Shown here in pieces: positions 1 to 11,689 of a DNA stretch of 64,000 nt. The position numbers and the translations under genes are program-made. A model generated the notes under the pieces. That model searched no databases, was not told where the DNA came from, and saw only the letters and a program-made list of their open reading frames with translations. This DNA comes from Xestospongia muta. Its lineage: Eukaryota; Porifera; Demospongiae; Haplosclerida; Petrosiidae. Each line of letters begins with the position of its first letter. The first letter of the stretch is position 1. The stretch spans positions 10,788,192 to 10,852,191 of the forward strand of contig OY848917.1 of the NCBI GenBank assembly GCA_963693285.1, read 5' to 3'.

Positions 1-27
1 CTTCTTTAACTTTCAAAAATTTATAAA

Positions 28-282
28 CAGTTTATTTTAGAGTTTTAACCTATTTTGACAACTTTATTAGTATATTTTAGAAAGACAAACTTACTATTCT
101 TTAGTCAGCTTATTTACAACCTATCATAGTTAATTTCTAAAGTTTTTAAATTTTTTAACAAATTCAGACTATTTTATTAAATAATATAAAATAGATAAAC
201 TTAGTAAACTCTTTAGATCAGCTTATTTAAGTAGTAGTAATAGTTAATTTCTAATATTTTCTAACTTTTAAAAAGGTCTAAA
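28..282 (+). repeat. Degenerate pair of monomers with fused boundary
   Basis: Successive CAGTTTATTTTAGAG starts lie at 28 and 283, 255 bp apart instead of 290. About 35 bp are missing around 150-165, where the text passes from the TTTTTTAAC end of one unit straight into the AACC-like and GACTA part of the next. That removes the AAAAAGCTCTAAACAG boundary and its dyad. The units also carry many substitutions. These are the most decayed units at this end of the window. Confidence 0.6.
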
Positions 283-440
283 CAGTTTATTTTAGAGTTT
301 TAACCTATTTAGACTACTTTATTAGTATATTTAAGACAGATAAACTTACTAAACTATTTAGATCAGCTGTTTTAACCAGTTTTCATAGTTAATTTCTAAT
401 CTTTTTTAACTTTCAAAAAGGTCTAAACAGTTTATTTTAG

Positions 441-459
441 ACTTAATAGTTTATTTTAG
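441..459 (+). repeat. 19-bp insertion variant, copy 1
   Basis: After CAGTTTATTTTAG there is an extra ACTTAATAGTTTATTTTAG, so TAGTTTATTTTAG is present twice and the monomer is about 164 bp. The second half repeats the host sequence, so a short tandem duplication is the likely origin. The next unit is a distinctive type with ACTTTAGTAGCATC. Confidence 0.85.
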
Positions 460-1530
460 CGTTTTAACGTATTTAGACTACTTTAGTAGCATCTTTAAGA
501 GAGATAAACTTACTAAACTCTTTCGACCAGCTTATTTAACCAGTTTTCATAGTTAATTTGTAATATTATTTTCCTTTCAAAAAGCTCTAAACAGTTTATT
601 TTAGATTTTTAACCTATTTAGACTACTTCATTAGATATATAAGACAGATAAACTTATTAAACTCTTTCAATCAGCTTATTTAACCAGTTTTCATACTTTA
701 TTTCTAATCTTTTTTAACTTTCCAAAAGCTCTAAACTGTTTATTTTAGAGTTTTAACCTATTTAGACTACTTTATTAGTATATTTAAGACAGACAAACTT
801 ATTAACTCTTTCGATCTGCTTATTTAACCAGTTTCATAGTTAATTTCTAATCTTTTTTAACTTTCTAAAAGCTCTAAACAGTTTATTTTAGAGTTTTAAC
901 CTATTTAGACTACTTTATTAGTATATTTAAGACAGATAAACTTACTAAACTCTTTAGATCAGCTTATTTAACCAGTTTTAACAGTTAATTTCTAATCTTT
1001 TTTTAACTTTCAAAAAGCTCTAAAAAGTTTATTTTAGAGTTTTAACCTATTTAGACTACTTTATTAGTATATTTAAGAGAGATAAACTTACTAAACTCTT
1101 TTGATCAGCTTATTTAACCAGTTTTCATAGTTAATTTCTAATCTTTTTTAAGTTTCAAAAAGCTCTAAACAGTTTATTTTAGAGTTTTAACCTATTTAGA
1201 CTACTTTATTAGTATATTTAAGACAGTTAAACTTACTAAACTCTTTCGATCAGCTTATTTAACCAGTTTTCACAGTTAATTTCTAATATTTTTTAACTTT
1301 CAAAAAGCTCTAAACAGTTTATTTTAGAGTTTTAACCTATTTAGACTACTTTATTAGTATATTTAAAACAGTTAACATACTAAACTCTTTCGATCACTTT
1401 ATTTAACCAGTTTTCGTAGTTAATTTCTAATCTTTTTTAACTTTCAAAAAGCTATAAAACAGATTATTTTAGAGTTTTAACCTATTTAGACTACTTTATT
1501 AGTATATTTAAGACAGATAAACTTACTAAA

Positions 1531-1820
1531 CTCTTTCGACCAGCTTATTTAACCAGTTTTCATAGTTCATTTCTAATATTATTTACCTTTCAAATAGCTC
1601 TAAACAATTTATTTTTGATTTTTAACGTATTTAGACTACTTTATTAGCATATTTAAAACAGATAAACTTACTAAACTCTTTCGACCAGCTTATTTAACCA
1701 GTTTTCATAGTTAATTCCTAATATTATTTACCTTTCAAATAGCTCTAAACAATTTATTTTTGATTTTTAACGTATTTAGACTACTTTATTAGCATATTTA
1801 AAACAGATAAACTTACTAAA
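1531..1820 (+). repeat. Tandem duplication of one variant monomer (145 bp x2)
   Basis: Units 1531-1675 and 1676-1820 share rare variants: TTTCGACCAGC, ATATTATTTACC, CAAATAGCTC, CAATTTATTTTTG and TTAGCATATTTAAAACAG. They differ at only two or three bases by eye. This is a single-monomer duplication, the smallest homogenisation step seen. Confidence 0.85.
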
Positions 1821-2195
1821 CTCTTTTAATCAGCTTATTTAACAAGTTTTCATTTTTTATTTCTAATCTTTTTTTACATTCAAAAAGCTCTAAGCAGGTT
1901 ATTTTAGAGTTTTAACCTATTTAGACTACTTTATTAGTATATTTAATACAGAGAAACTTACTAAACTCTTTCGATCAGCTTATTTAACCAGTTTTCATAT
2001 TTAGTTTCTAATCTTTTTTAACTTTCAAAAAGCTCTAAACAGTTCATTTTAGAGTTTTAACCGATTTGGACTACTTTATTAGTATATTTAAGACAGTTAA
2101 ACTTACTAAACTCTTTCGATCACCTTATTTAACCAGTTTTCATAGTTAATTTTAATCTTTTTAACTTTCAAAAAGCTCTAAATAGTTTATTTTAG

Positions 2196-2214
2196 ACTTA
2201 ATAGTATATTTTAG
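2196..2214 (+). repeat. 19-bp insertion variant, copy 2
   Basis: Same insertion as at 441, with ATAGTATATTTTAG in the duplicated half. It is followed by ACTTTAGTAGTATC, AAAATTGATAAAC and CATTTTAATATTC, a linked set of variants that travels with the insertion. Confidence 0.85.
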
Positions 2215-2589
2215 AGTTTTAACTTATTTAGACTACTTTAGTAGTATCTTTAAGACAGATAAAATTGATAAACTCTTTCGACCAGCTTATTTAAGCAGTT
2301 TTCATAGTTCATTTTAATATTCTTTACCATTCAAAAAACTCTAAACAGATTATTTTAGATTTTTAAACTATTTAGACTACTTTATTAGTGTATTTAAGAC
2401 AGATAAATTTACTAAACTCTTTCGATCAGCTTATTTAACTACTTTTCATACTTTATTTCTAATCTTTTTTAACTTTCAAAAAGCTCTAAACAGTTTATTT
2501 TAGAGTTTTAACCTATTTAGACTACTTTATTAGCATATTTAAAACAGATAAACTTACTAAACTCTTTCGATCAGCTTATTTAACCAGTT

Positions 2590-4045
2590 TTTAAAGTTAA
2601 CTTCTAATATTTTGTAACTTTCAAAAAGCTCTAAACAGTTTATTTTAGAGTTTTAACCTATTTAGACTACTTTATTAGTATATTTTAGACAGATAAACTT
2701 ACTAAACTCTTTAGATCAGCTTATTTAACAAGTTTTCATAGTTAATTTCTAATCTTTTTTAACTTTCAAAAATCTCTTAATAGTTTATTTAGAGTTTTAT
2801 CTTATTTAGACTACTTTATTAGTATATTTAAGACAGATAAACTTACTAAACTCTTTTGATCAGCTTATTTAACCACTTTTCATACTTTATTTCTAATCTT
2901 TTTTAACTTTCAAAAAGCTCTTAAAAGTTTATTTTAGAGTTTTAACCTATTTAGACTGCTTTATTAGTATATTTAAAACAGATAAACTTACTAAACTCTT
3001 TCGATCAACTTATTTAACCAGTTTTCATACTTTATTTCTAATCTTTTTTAACTTTCATAAAGATCTATACAGTTTATTTTAGAGTTAAACTTACTAAACT
3101 CTTTCGATCAACTTATTTAACCAGTTTTCATACTTTATTTCTAATCTTTTTTAACTTTCATAAAGATCTATACAGTTTATTTTAGAGTTTCAACCTATTT
3201 AGACTACTTTATTAGTATATTTAAGACAGATAAACTTACTAAACTCTTTTGATCAGCTTATTTAACCAGTTTTCATAGTTAATTTCTAATCTTTTTTAAC
3301 TTTCAAAAAGCTATAAAACAGTTTATTTTAGAGTTTTAACCTATTTAGACTACTTTATTAGTATATTTAAGACAGATAAACTTACTAAACTCTTTAGATC
3401 AGCTTATTTAACCAGTTTTCAAAGTTAATTTCTAATATTTTGTAACTTTCAAGAAGCTCTAAACAGTTTATTTTAGAGTTTTAACCTATTTAGACTACTT
3501 TATTAGTATATTTTAGACAGATAAACTTACTAAACTCTTTAGATCAGCTTATTTAACAAGTTTTCATAGTTAATTTCTAATCTTTTTTAACTTTCAAAAA
3601 TCTCTTAATAGTTTATTTAGAGTTTTAACTTATTTAGACTACTTTATTAGTATATTTAAGACAGATAAACTTACTAAACTCTTTCTATCAGCTTATTTAA
3701 CCACTTTTCATACATTATTTCTAATCTTTTTTAACTTTCAAAAAGCTCTTAAAAGTTTATTTTAGAGTTTTAACCTATTTAGACTACTTTATTAGTATAT
3801 TTAAAACAGATAAACTTAATAAACTCTTTCGATCAGCTTATTTAACCAGTTTTCATACTTTATTTCTAATCTTTTTTAACTTTCATAAAGCTCTAAACAG
3901 TTTATTTTAGAGTTTTAACCTATTTAGACTACTTTATTAGTATATTTAAGACAGATAAACTTACTAAACTCTTTCGATCTGCTTATTTAACCAGTTTTTA
4001 TAGTTAATTTCTAATCTTTTTTAACTTTCAAAAAGCTATAAAACA
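2590..4045 (+). repeat. 5-monomer (725 bp) duplication with an extra 103-bp piece in copy 1
   Basis: ATTTTGTAACTTTC, ATTTTAGACAG and AATCTCTTAATAG recur 828 bp apart (2681 vs 3509; 2771 vs 3599). Downstream markers, such as CTATAAAACA at 3311 and 4036, are 725 bp apart. The 103-bp difference is the partial monomer near 3,000-3,190, present only in the first copy. So a 5-monomer duplication came with, or was followed by, a local 103-bp event in copy 1. Confidence 0.8.
2984..3190 (+). repeat. 103-bp partial-monomer tandem duplication
   Basis: TCGATCAACTTATTT at 3001 recurs at 3104. Both copies carry the rare CATAAAGATCTATACAG. At about 3086, TTTAGAGTT joins AAACTTACTAAAC directly, skipping about 42 bp of the monomer (part of positions 18-59). 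The join is out of register. A nearby variant, GACAGTTAAACTTAC (near 1225), offers GTTAAAC homology for it. Confidence 0.82.
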
Positions 4046-4201
4046 GTTTATTTTAGAGTTTTAACCTATTTAGACTACATTATTAGTATATTTAAGACAG
4101 ATATACTTACTAACCTCTTTAGATCAGCTTATTTAACCAGTTTTCATAGTTAATTTCTAATCTTTTTTAACTTTCGAAAAGCTCTAAATAGTTTATTTTA
4201 G

Positions 4202-4220
4202 ACTTAATAGTATATTTTAG
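4202..4220 (+). repeat. 19-bp insertion variant, copy 3
   Basis: Nearly identical to copy 2, including the TATATTTTAG form and the AAAATTGATAAAC and CATTTTAATATTC variants that follow. It lies 2,006 bp (about 14 monomers) from copy 2, which suggests both descend from one duplicated block. Confidence 0.85.
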
Positions 4221-5375
4221 AGTTTTAACTTATTTAGACTACTTTAGTAGTATCTTTAAGACAGAAAAAATTGATAAACTCTTTCGACCAGCTTATTTAA
4301 CCAGTTTTCATAATTCATTTTAATATTCTTTACCATTCAAAAAACTCTAAACAGATTATTTTAGATTTTTAACCTATTTAGACTACTTTATTAGTATATT
4401 TAAGACAGATAAATTTACTAAACTCTTTCGATCAGCTTATTTAACCAGTCCTCATACATTATTTCTAATCTTTTTTAACTTTCAAAAAATTCTAAACAGT
4501 TTATTTTAGAGTTTTAACCTATTTAGACTACCTTATTAGTATATTTAAAACAGATAACTTACTAAACTCTTTTGATCAGCTTATTTAACCAGTTTTCATA
4601 CTTAATTTCTAATCTTTTTAACTTTCAAAAAGCTCTACACAGTTTATTTTAGAGTTTTAACCTATTTAGACTACTTTATTAGTATATCTTAGACAGATAA
4701 ACTTACTAAACTCTTTCGATCAGCTTATTTAACCAGTTTCATAGTTAATTTCTAATCTTTTTTAACTTTCAAAATCTCAAAACAGTTTACTTTAGAGTTT
4801 TTACATATTTAGACTACTTTATTAGTATATTTAAGAGAGATGAACTTACTAAACGCTTTTTATCAGCTTATTTAACCACTTTTCATACTTTATTTCTAAT
4901 CTTTTTTAACTTTCAAAAAGCTCTTAATAGTTTATTTTAGAGTTTTAACCTATTTGGACTACTTTATTAGCATATTTAAAACAGATAAACTTACTAAACT
5001 CTTTTGATAAGCTTATTTAACCACTTTTCATACTTTGTTTCTAATCTTTTTTAACTTTCAAAAAGCTCTTAATAGTTTATTTTAGAGTTTTAACCTATTT
5101 AGACTACATTATTAGTATATTTAAGACAAATAAACTTACTAAACTCTTTAGATCAGCTTATTTAATCAGTTTTCATAGTTAATTTCTAATTTTTTTTAAC
5201 TTTCAAAAAGATCTAAACAGTTTATTTTAGAGTTTTAACCTATTTAGACTACTTTATTAGTATATTTAAGACAGATATACTTACTAAACTCTTTAAATCA
5301 GCTTATTTAACTAGTTTTCATTGTTAATTTCTAATCTTTTTTAACTTTCTAAAAGCTCTAAATAGTTTATTTTAG

Positions 5376-5394
5376 ACTTAATAGTTTATTTTAG
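5376..5394 (+). repeat. 19-bp insertion variant, copy 4
   Basis: The insertion sits in a monomer with AAATAGTTTATTTTAG and is followed by GACTATCTTAGTAGTGTC. It forms part of the 600-bp higher-order repeat shared with copies 5 and 6. Confidence 0.85.
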
Positions 5395-5975
5395 AGTTTT
5401 AACTTATTTAGACTATCTTAGTAGTGTCTTTAAGACAGATAAAATTGATTAACTCTTTCAACCAGCTTATTTAACCAGTTTTCATAGTTTTTATAATAAT
5501 TATTCTTTACCTTTCAAAAAGCTCTAAACAGATTATTTTAGATTTTTAACCTATTTATATACTTTATTAGTATATTTAAGACAGATAAACTTACTAAACT
5601 CTTTCATCAGCTTATTTAACCACTATTCATACTTTATTTCTAATCTTTTTTAAATTTCGAAAAGCTCTAAACAGTTTATTTTAGAGTTTTAACCTATTTA
5701 GACTCCTTTATTAGTATATTTAAGACAGATAAACTTACTAAACTCTTTAGATCATCTTATTTAATCAGTTTTCATAGTTAATTTCTAATTTTTTTTAACT
5801 TTCAAAAAGCTATAAAACAGTTTATATTAGAGTTTTAACCTATTTAGACTACTTTATTAGTATATTTAAGACAGATATACTTACTAAACTCTTTAAATCA
5901 GCTTATTTAACTAGTTTTCATTGTTAATTTCTAATCTTTTTTAACTTTCAAAAAGCTCTAAATAGTTTATTTTTG

Positions 5976-5994
5976 ACTTAATAGTTTATTTTAG
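5976..5994 (+). repeat. 19-bp insertion variant, copy 5
   Basis: Exactly 600 bp after copy 4 and in the same context (GACTATCTTAGTAGTGTC follows). TTTTTGACTTAATAG differs by one base from copy 4. Confidence 0.85.
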
Positions 5995-6571
5995 AGTTTT
6001 AACTTATTTAGACTATCTTAGTAGTGTCTTTAAGACAGATAAAATTGATTAACTCTTTCAACCAGCTTATTTAACCAGTTTTCATAGTTTTTATAATATT
6101 CTTTACCTTTCAAAAAGCTCTAAACAGATTATTTTAGATTTTTAACCTATTTATATACTTTATTAGTATATTTAAGACAGATAAACTTACTAAACTCTTT
6201 CATCAGCTTATTTAACCACTATTCATACTTTATTTCTAATCTTTTTTAAATTTCGAAAAGCTCTAAACAGTTTATTTTAGAGTTTTAACCTATTTAGACT
6301 CCTTTATTAGTATATTTAAGACAGATAAACTTACTAAACTCTTTAGATCATCTTATTTAATCAGTTTTCATAGTTAATTTCTAATTTTTTTTAACTTTCA
6401 AAAAGCTATAAAACAGTTTATATTAGAGTTTTAACCTATTTAGACTACTTTATTAGTATATTTAAGACAGATATACTTACTAAACTCTTTAAATCAGCTT
6501 ATTTAACTAGTTTTCATTGTTAATTTCTAATCTTTTTTAACTTTCAAAAAGCTCTAAATAGTTTATTTTTG

Positions 6572-6590
6572 ACTTAATAGTATATTTTTG
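6572..6590 (+). repeat. 19-bp insertion variant, copy 6 (last)
   Basis: Lies 596 bp after copy 5. Upstream it shares the TTTTTGACTTAATAG form with copy 5, but downstream it switches to the ACTTTAGTAGTATC context of copies 2 and 3. It is therefore a chimera of the two sub-lineages. No further copy was seen to its right. Confidence 0.82.
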
Positions 6591-7739
6591 AGTTTTAACT
6601 TATTTAGACTACTTTAGTAGTATCTTTAAGACAGATAAAATTGATAAACTCTTTCGACCAGCTTATTAAACTGGTTTTCATAGTTCATTTTAATATTCTT
6701 TACCATTCAAAAACCTCTAAACAGTTTCTTTTAGATTTTTAACCTATTTAGACTACTTTATTAGTATATTTAAGACAGATAAATTTACTACACTCTTTCG
6801 ATCAGCTTATTTAACCAGTTTTCATAGTTAATTTCTAATCTTTTTTTACTTTCAAAAACCTCTAAACACTTTACTTTAGAGTTTTAACATATTTAGACTA
6901 CTTTATTAGTATATTTAAGACAGATAAACTTACTAAACTCTTTTAATCAGCTTATTTAACCACTTTTCATACTTTATTTCTAATCATTTTTAACTTTCAA
7001 AAAACTCTTAATAGTTTATTTTAGAGTTTTAACCTATTTAGACTACTTTATTAGTATATTTAATACAGATAAACTTACTAAACTCTTTCGATCAGCTTAT
7101 TTCACCAGTTTTCATACTTAATTTCTAATTTTTTTCAACTTTCAAAAAGCTCTACAAAACTTTGTTTTAGATTTTTAACCTATTTAGACTACTTTATTAG
7201 TATATTTAAGACAGATAGACTTACTAAACTCTTTCGATCAGCTTATATAACCACATTTCATACATTATTTCTATTCTTTTTTAACTTTCAAAAAGCTCTT
7301 AATAGTTTTTTAGAGTTTTAACCTATTTAGACTACTTTATTAGTATATTTAAGACAGATAAACTTACTAAACGCTTTAGATCCGCTTATTTAACCAATTT
7401 TCATACTTTATTCCTAATCTTTTTTAACTTTCAAAAAGCTCTAAACAGTTTATTTTAGAGTTTTAACCTATTCAGACTACTTTATTAGTATATTTAAGAC
7501 AGATAAACTTACTAAACTCTTTCGATCAGCTTATTTAACAAGTTTTCATAGTTAATTTCTAATCTTTTTTAACTTTCAAAAAGCTCTTAATAGTTTATTT
7601 TAGAGTTTTAACCTATTTAGACTACTTTATTAGTATATTTAAGACAGATAAACTTACTAAACTCTTTAGATCAGCTTATTTAACCAATTTTCATACTTTA
7701 TTTCTAATTTTTTTAACTTTCAAAAAGCTCTAAACAGTT

Positions 7740-7845
7740 TATTTTAGAGTTTTAACCTATTTAGACTACTTTATCAGCTTATTTAACCAGTTTTCATTGT
7801 TAATTTCTAATCTTTTTTAACTTTAAAAATGCTCTAAACAGTTTA
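7740..7845 (+). repeat. Truncated monomer (about 104 bp)
   Basis: At about 7774, ACTACTTTAT joins CAGCTTATTTAACC, removing monomer positions 41-81 (41 bp). The deleted part holds the TTAGTATATTTAAG and AAACTTAC blocks. The reading of the satellite is otherwise intact on both sides. Confidence 0.85.
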
Positions 7846-8266
7846 TTTTAGAGTTTTAACCTATTTAGACTACTTTATTAGTATATTTAAGACAGATAAA
7901 CTTACTAAACTCTTTAGATCAGCTTATTTAACCAGTTTTCATAGTTAATTTCTAATCTTTTTTAACTTTCAAAAAGCTCTAAACACTTTATTTTAGAGTT
8001 TTAACTTAATTAGACTGCTTTATTAGTATATTTAAGACAGATAAACTGACTAAACTTTTTAGATCTGCTTATTTAACCAGTTTTCATAGTTAATTTCTAA
8101 TCTTTTTTAACTTTCAAAAAGCTCTAAACAGTTTATTTTAGAGTTTTAACCTATTTAGACTCCTTTATTAGTATATTTAAGACAGATAAACTTACTAAAC
8201 TCTTTGATCAGCTTATTTAGCAAGTTTTCATAGTTAATTTCTAATCTTTTTTAACTTTCACAAACC

Positions 8267-8350
8267 TCTAAACAGTTTATTTTAGAGGATCAACTTATTT
8301 AACCAGTCTCAAAGTTAATTTCTAATCTTTTTTAACTTTCAAAAAGCTCT
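8267..8350 (+). repeat. Truncated monomer (about 82 bp)
   Basis: At about 8286, TTTATTTTAGAG joins GATCAACTTATTTAACC, removing about 63 bp (positions 16-78). TTTAGA occurs at both parental sites (TTTTAGAG and CTTTAGATC), which suggests a short-homology join. Confidence 0.82.
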
Positions 8351-8939
8351 AAAGATTTTACTTTAGCTTTTTAACCTATTTGACTACTTTATTAGTATAT
8401 TTAAGACATATAAACTTACTAAACTCTTTAGATCATCTTATTTAACCAGTTTTCATACTTAATTTCTAATCTTTTTTAACTTTCAAAAAGCTCTAAACAC
8501 TTTATTTTAGAGTTTTAACCTATTTAGACTACTTTATTAGTATATCTAAGACATATAAACTTACTAAACTCTTTAGATCAGCTTATTTAACCAGTTTTCA
8601 TACTTAATTTCTAATTTTTTTTAACTTTCTAAAAGCTCTAAACAGTTTATTTTAGAGTTTTCAACTATTTAGACTACTTTATTAGTATATTTAAGACAGA
8701 TAAACTTGCTAAACTCTTTAGATCTGCGTACTTAACCAGTTTTCTTACTTAATTTCTAATCTTTTTTAACTTTGAAAAAGCTCTAAACAGTTTATTTTAG
8801 AGTATTAACCTATTTATACTACTTTATTAGTACATTTAAGACAGATAAACTTACTAAACTCTTTAGATCAGCTTATTTAACCAGTTTTCATAGTTAATTT
8901 CTAATTTTTTTAACTTTCAAAAAGCTCTAAACAGTTTAT

Positions 8940-10380
8940 TTTAGAGTTTAAACCTATTTGGACTACTTTATCAGTATATTTATACAGATAAACTTACTAA
9001 ACTCTTTAGATCAGCTTATTTAACCAGTTTTCATAGTAAATTTCTCATCTTTTTTAACTTTCAAACAGCTCTAACGAGTTTATTTTAGAGTTAACCTATT
9101 TAGACCATTTTATTAGTATTTTTAAGACAGATAAACTTACTAAACTCTTTCGATCAGCTTGTTTATCCAGTTTTCATAGTTAATTTCTAATTTTTTTAAC
9201 TTTCAAAAAGCTCTAAACAGTATATTTTAGAGTTTTAACCTATTTAGACTACTTTATTAGTACATTTAAGACTGATAAACTTACTAAACTCTTTTAATCA
9301 ACTTATTTAACCAGTTTTCATAGTTAATTTCTAATCTTTTTTAACTTTCAAAAAGCTGTAACGAGTTAATTTTAGAGTTTTAACCTATTTAGACTACTTT
9401 ATTAGTATATTTAAGACTGATAAACTTACTAAACTCTTTAGATCTGCTTATTTAACCAGTTTTCTTAGTTAATTTCTAATCTTTTTTAACTTTCAAAAAG
9501 CTCTAAACAGTTTATTTTAGAGTTTTAACCTATTTAGACTACTTTATTAGTACATTTAAGACATATAAACTTACTAAACTCTTTCGAACAGCTTATTTAA
9601 CCAGTTTTCACAGTTAATTTCCAAACTTTTTTAACTTTCAAAAAGCTCTAAACAGTTTATTTTAGAGTTTAAACCTATTTGGACTACTTTATCAGTATAT
9701 TTAAGACAGATAAACTTACTAAACTCTTTAGATCAGCTTATTTAACCAGTTTTCATAGTAAATTTCTCATCTTTTTTAACTTTCAAACAGCTCTAACGAG
9801 TTTATTTTAGAGTTAACCTATTTAGACCATTTTATTAGTATTTTTAAGACAGATAAACTTACTAAACTCTTTCGATCAGCTTGTTTATCCAGTTTTCATA
9901 GTTAATTTCTAATTTTTTTAACTTTCAAAAAGCTCTAAACAGTATATTTTAGAGTTTTAACCTATTTAGACTACTTTATTAGTACATTTAAGACTGATAA
10001 ACTTACTAAACTCTTTTAATCAACTTATTTAACCAGTTTTCATAGTTAATTTCTAATCTTTTTTAACTTTCAAAAAGCTGTAACGAGTTAATTTTAGAGT
10101 TTTAACCTATTTAGACTACTTTATTAGTATATTTAAGACAGATAAACTTACTAAACTCTTTAGATCTGCTTATTTAACCAGTTTTCTTAGTTAATTTCTA
10201 ATCTTTTTTAACTTTCAAAAAGCTCTAAACAGTTTATTTTAGAGTTTTAACCTATTTAGACTACTTTATTAGTACATTTAAGACATATAAACTTACTAAA
10301 CTCTTTCGAACAGCTTATTTAACCAGTTTTCACAGTTAATTTCCAAACTTTTTTAACTTTCAAAAAGCTCTAAACAGTTT
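8940..10380 (+). repeat. 5-monomer (721 bp) tandem duplication
   Basis: AACCTATTTGGACTAC with CTTTATCAG occurs at 8951 and 9672. Linked rare variants in both copies include CATAGTAAATTTCTCATC, CTCTAACGAG, GACCATTTTATTAG, GCTTGTTTATCC, GCTGTAACGAG and TTTCCAAAC. Few differences were seen. Confidence 0.88.
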
Positions 10381-11689
10381 ATTTTGAGTTTTAAACTATT
10401 TGGACTACTTTATTAGTATATTTAAGACAGATAAACTTACTAAACTCTTTCGATCAGCTTATTTAACCAGTTTTCATACTTAATTTCTAATCTTTTTTAA
10501 CTTTCAAAAAGCTCTAAACAGTTTATTTTAGAGTTTTAACCTATTTAGACTACTATATTAGTACATTTAAGACATATAAACTTACTAAACTCTTTCGATC
10601 AGCTTATTTAACCAGTTTTCACAGTTAATTTCCAATCTTTTTTAACTTTCAAAAAGCTCTAAACGGTTTATTTTGAGTTTTAAACTATTTAGACTACTTT
10701 ATTAGTATATTTAAGACAGATAAACTTACTAAACTCTTTCGATCAGCTTATTTAACCAGTTTTCATACTTAATTTCTAATCTTTTTTAACTTTCAAAAAG
10801 CTCTAAACAGTTTATTTTAGAGTTTTAACCTATTTAGACTACTTTATTAGTACATTTAAGACATATAAACTTACTTAACTCTTTCGATCAGCTTATTTAA
10901 CGAGTTTTCACAGTTAATTTCTAATCTTTTTTAACTTTCAAAAAGCTCTAAACAGTTTCTTTTGAGATTTAACCTATTTAGACTACTTTATTAGTATATT
11001 TAAGACAGATAAACTTACTAAACTCTTTAGATCTGCTTACTTAACCGGTTTTCTTACTTAATTTCTAATCTTTTTTTAACTTTCAAAAAGCTCTAAACAG
11101 TTTATTTTAGAGTTTTAACCTTTTTAGACTACTTTATTAGTATATTTAAGACAGATAAACTTACTAAACTCTTTTATCAGCTTATTTAACCACTTTTCAT
11201 AGTTAATTTCTAATCTTTTTTAACTTTCAAAAAGCTCTAACGAGTTTATTTTAGAGTTTTAACCATATTTAGACTCCTTTATTGGTATATTTAAGACAGA
11301 TAAACTTACTAAACTCTTTCGATCAGCTTATTTAACCAGTTTTCACAGTTAATTTCTAATCTTTTTTAACTTTCAAAAAGGTCTAAACTCTTTATTTTAG
11401 AGTTTTAAGCTATTTAGACTACTTTATTAGTATATTTAAGACAGATAAACTAACTAAACTCTTTAGATCAGCTTATTTACCCAGTTTTCATAGTTAATTT
11501 CTAATTTTTTTTAATTTCAAAATGCTCTAAACAGTTTATTTTAGAGTTTTAACCTATTTAGACTACTTTATTAGTATATTTAAGACAGATAAACTTACTA
11601 AACTCTTTAGATCAGCTTATTTAACCAGTTTTCACAGTTAATTTCTAATGTTTTTTAACTTTAAAAAAAGTCTAAACAGTTTATTTTAG

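Larger units (their letters stand above)
5230..6570 (+). repeat. 4-monomer (about 600 bp) higher-order repeat, over two copies
   Basis: ACAGATATAC occurs at 5271, 5871 and 6467, with a shared AACTAGTTTTCATTG context. The 600- and 596-bp steps equal four monomers plus the 19-bp insertion. Other shared markers are TTTTATAATA, TATATACTTTATTAG, CACTATTCATAC and AGACTCCTTTATTAG. The copies are near identical. Confidence 0.87.
1..7000 (+). repeat. Satellite domain I: divergent monomers with insertion variants
   Basis: Monomers here differ from each other more than anywhere else in the window. Frequent variants are CATACTTTATTT, CATAGTTCATTT, ACTTTAGTAGTATC and CTCTTAATAG. Small indels are common, and all six 19-bp insertion variants are confined to this stretch. 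Both TTTCGATC and TTTAGATC forms occur. Under the usual model of satellite evolution, higher divergence and mixed variants mark older, less homogenised array, often nearer an edge. The right boundary is approximate. Confidence 0.75.
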
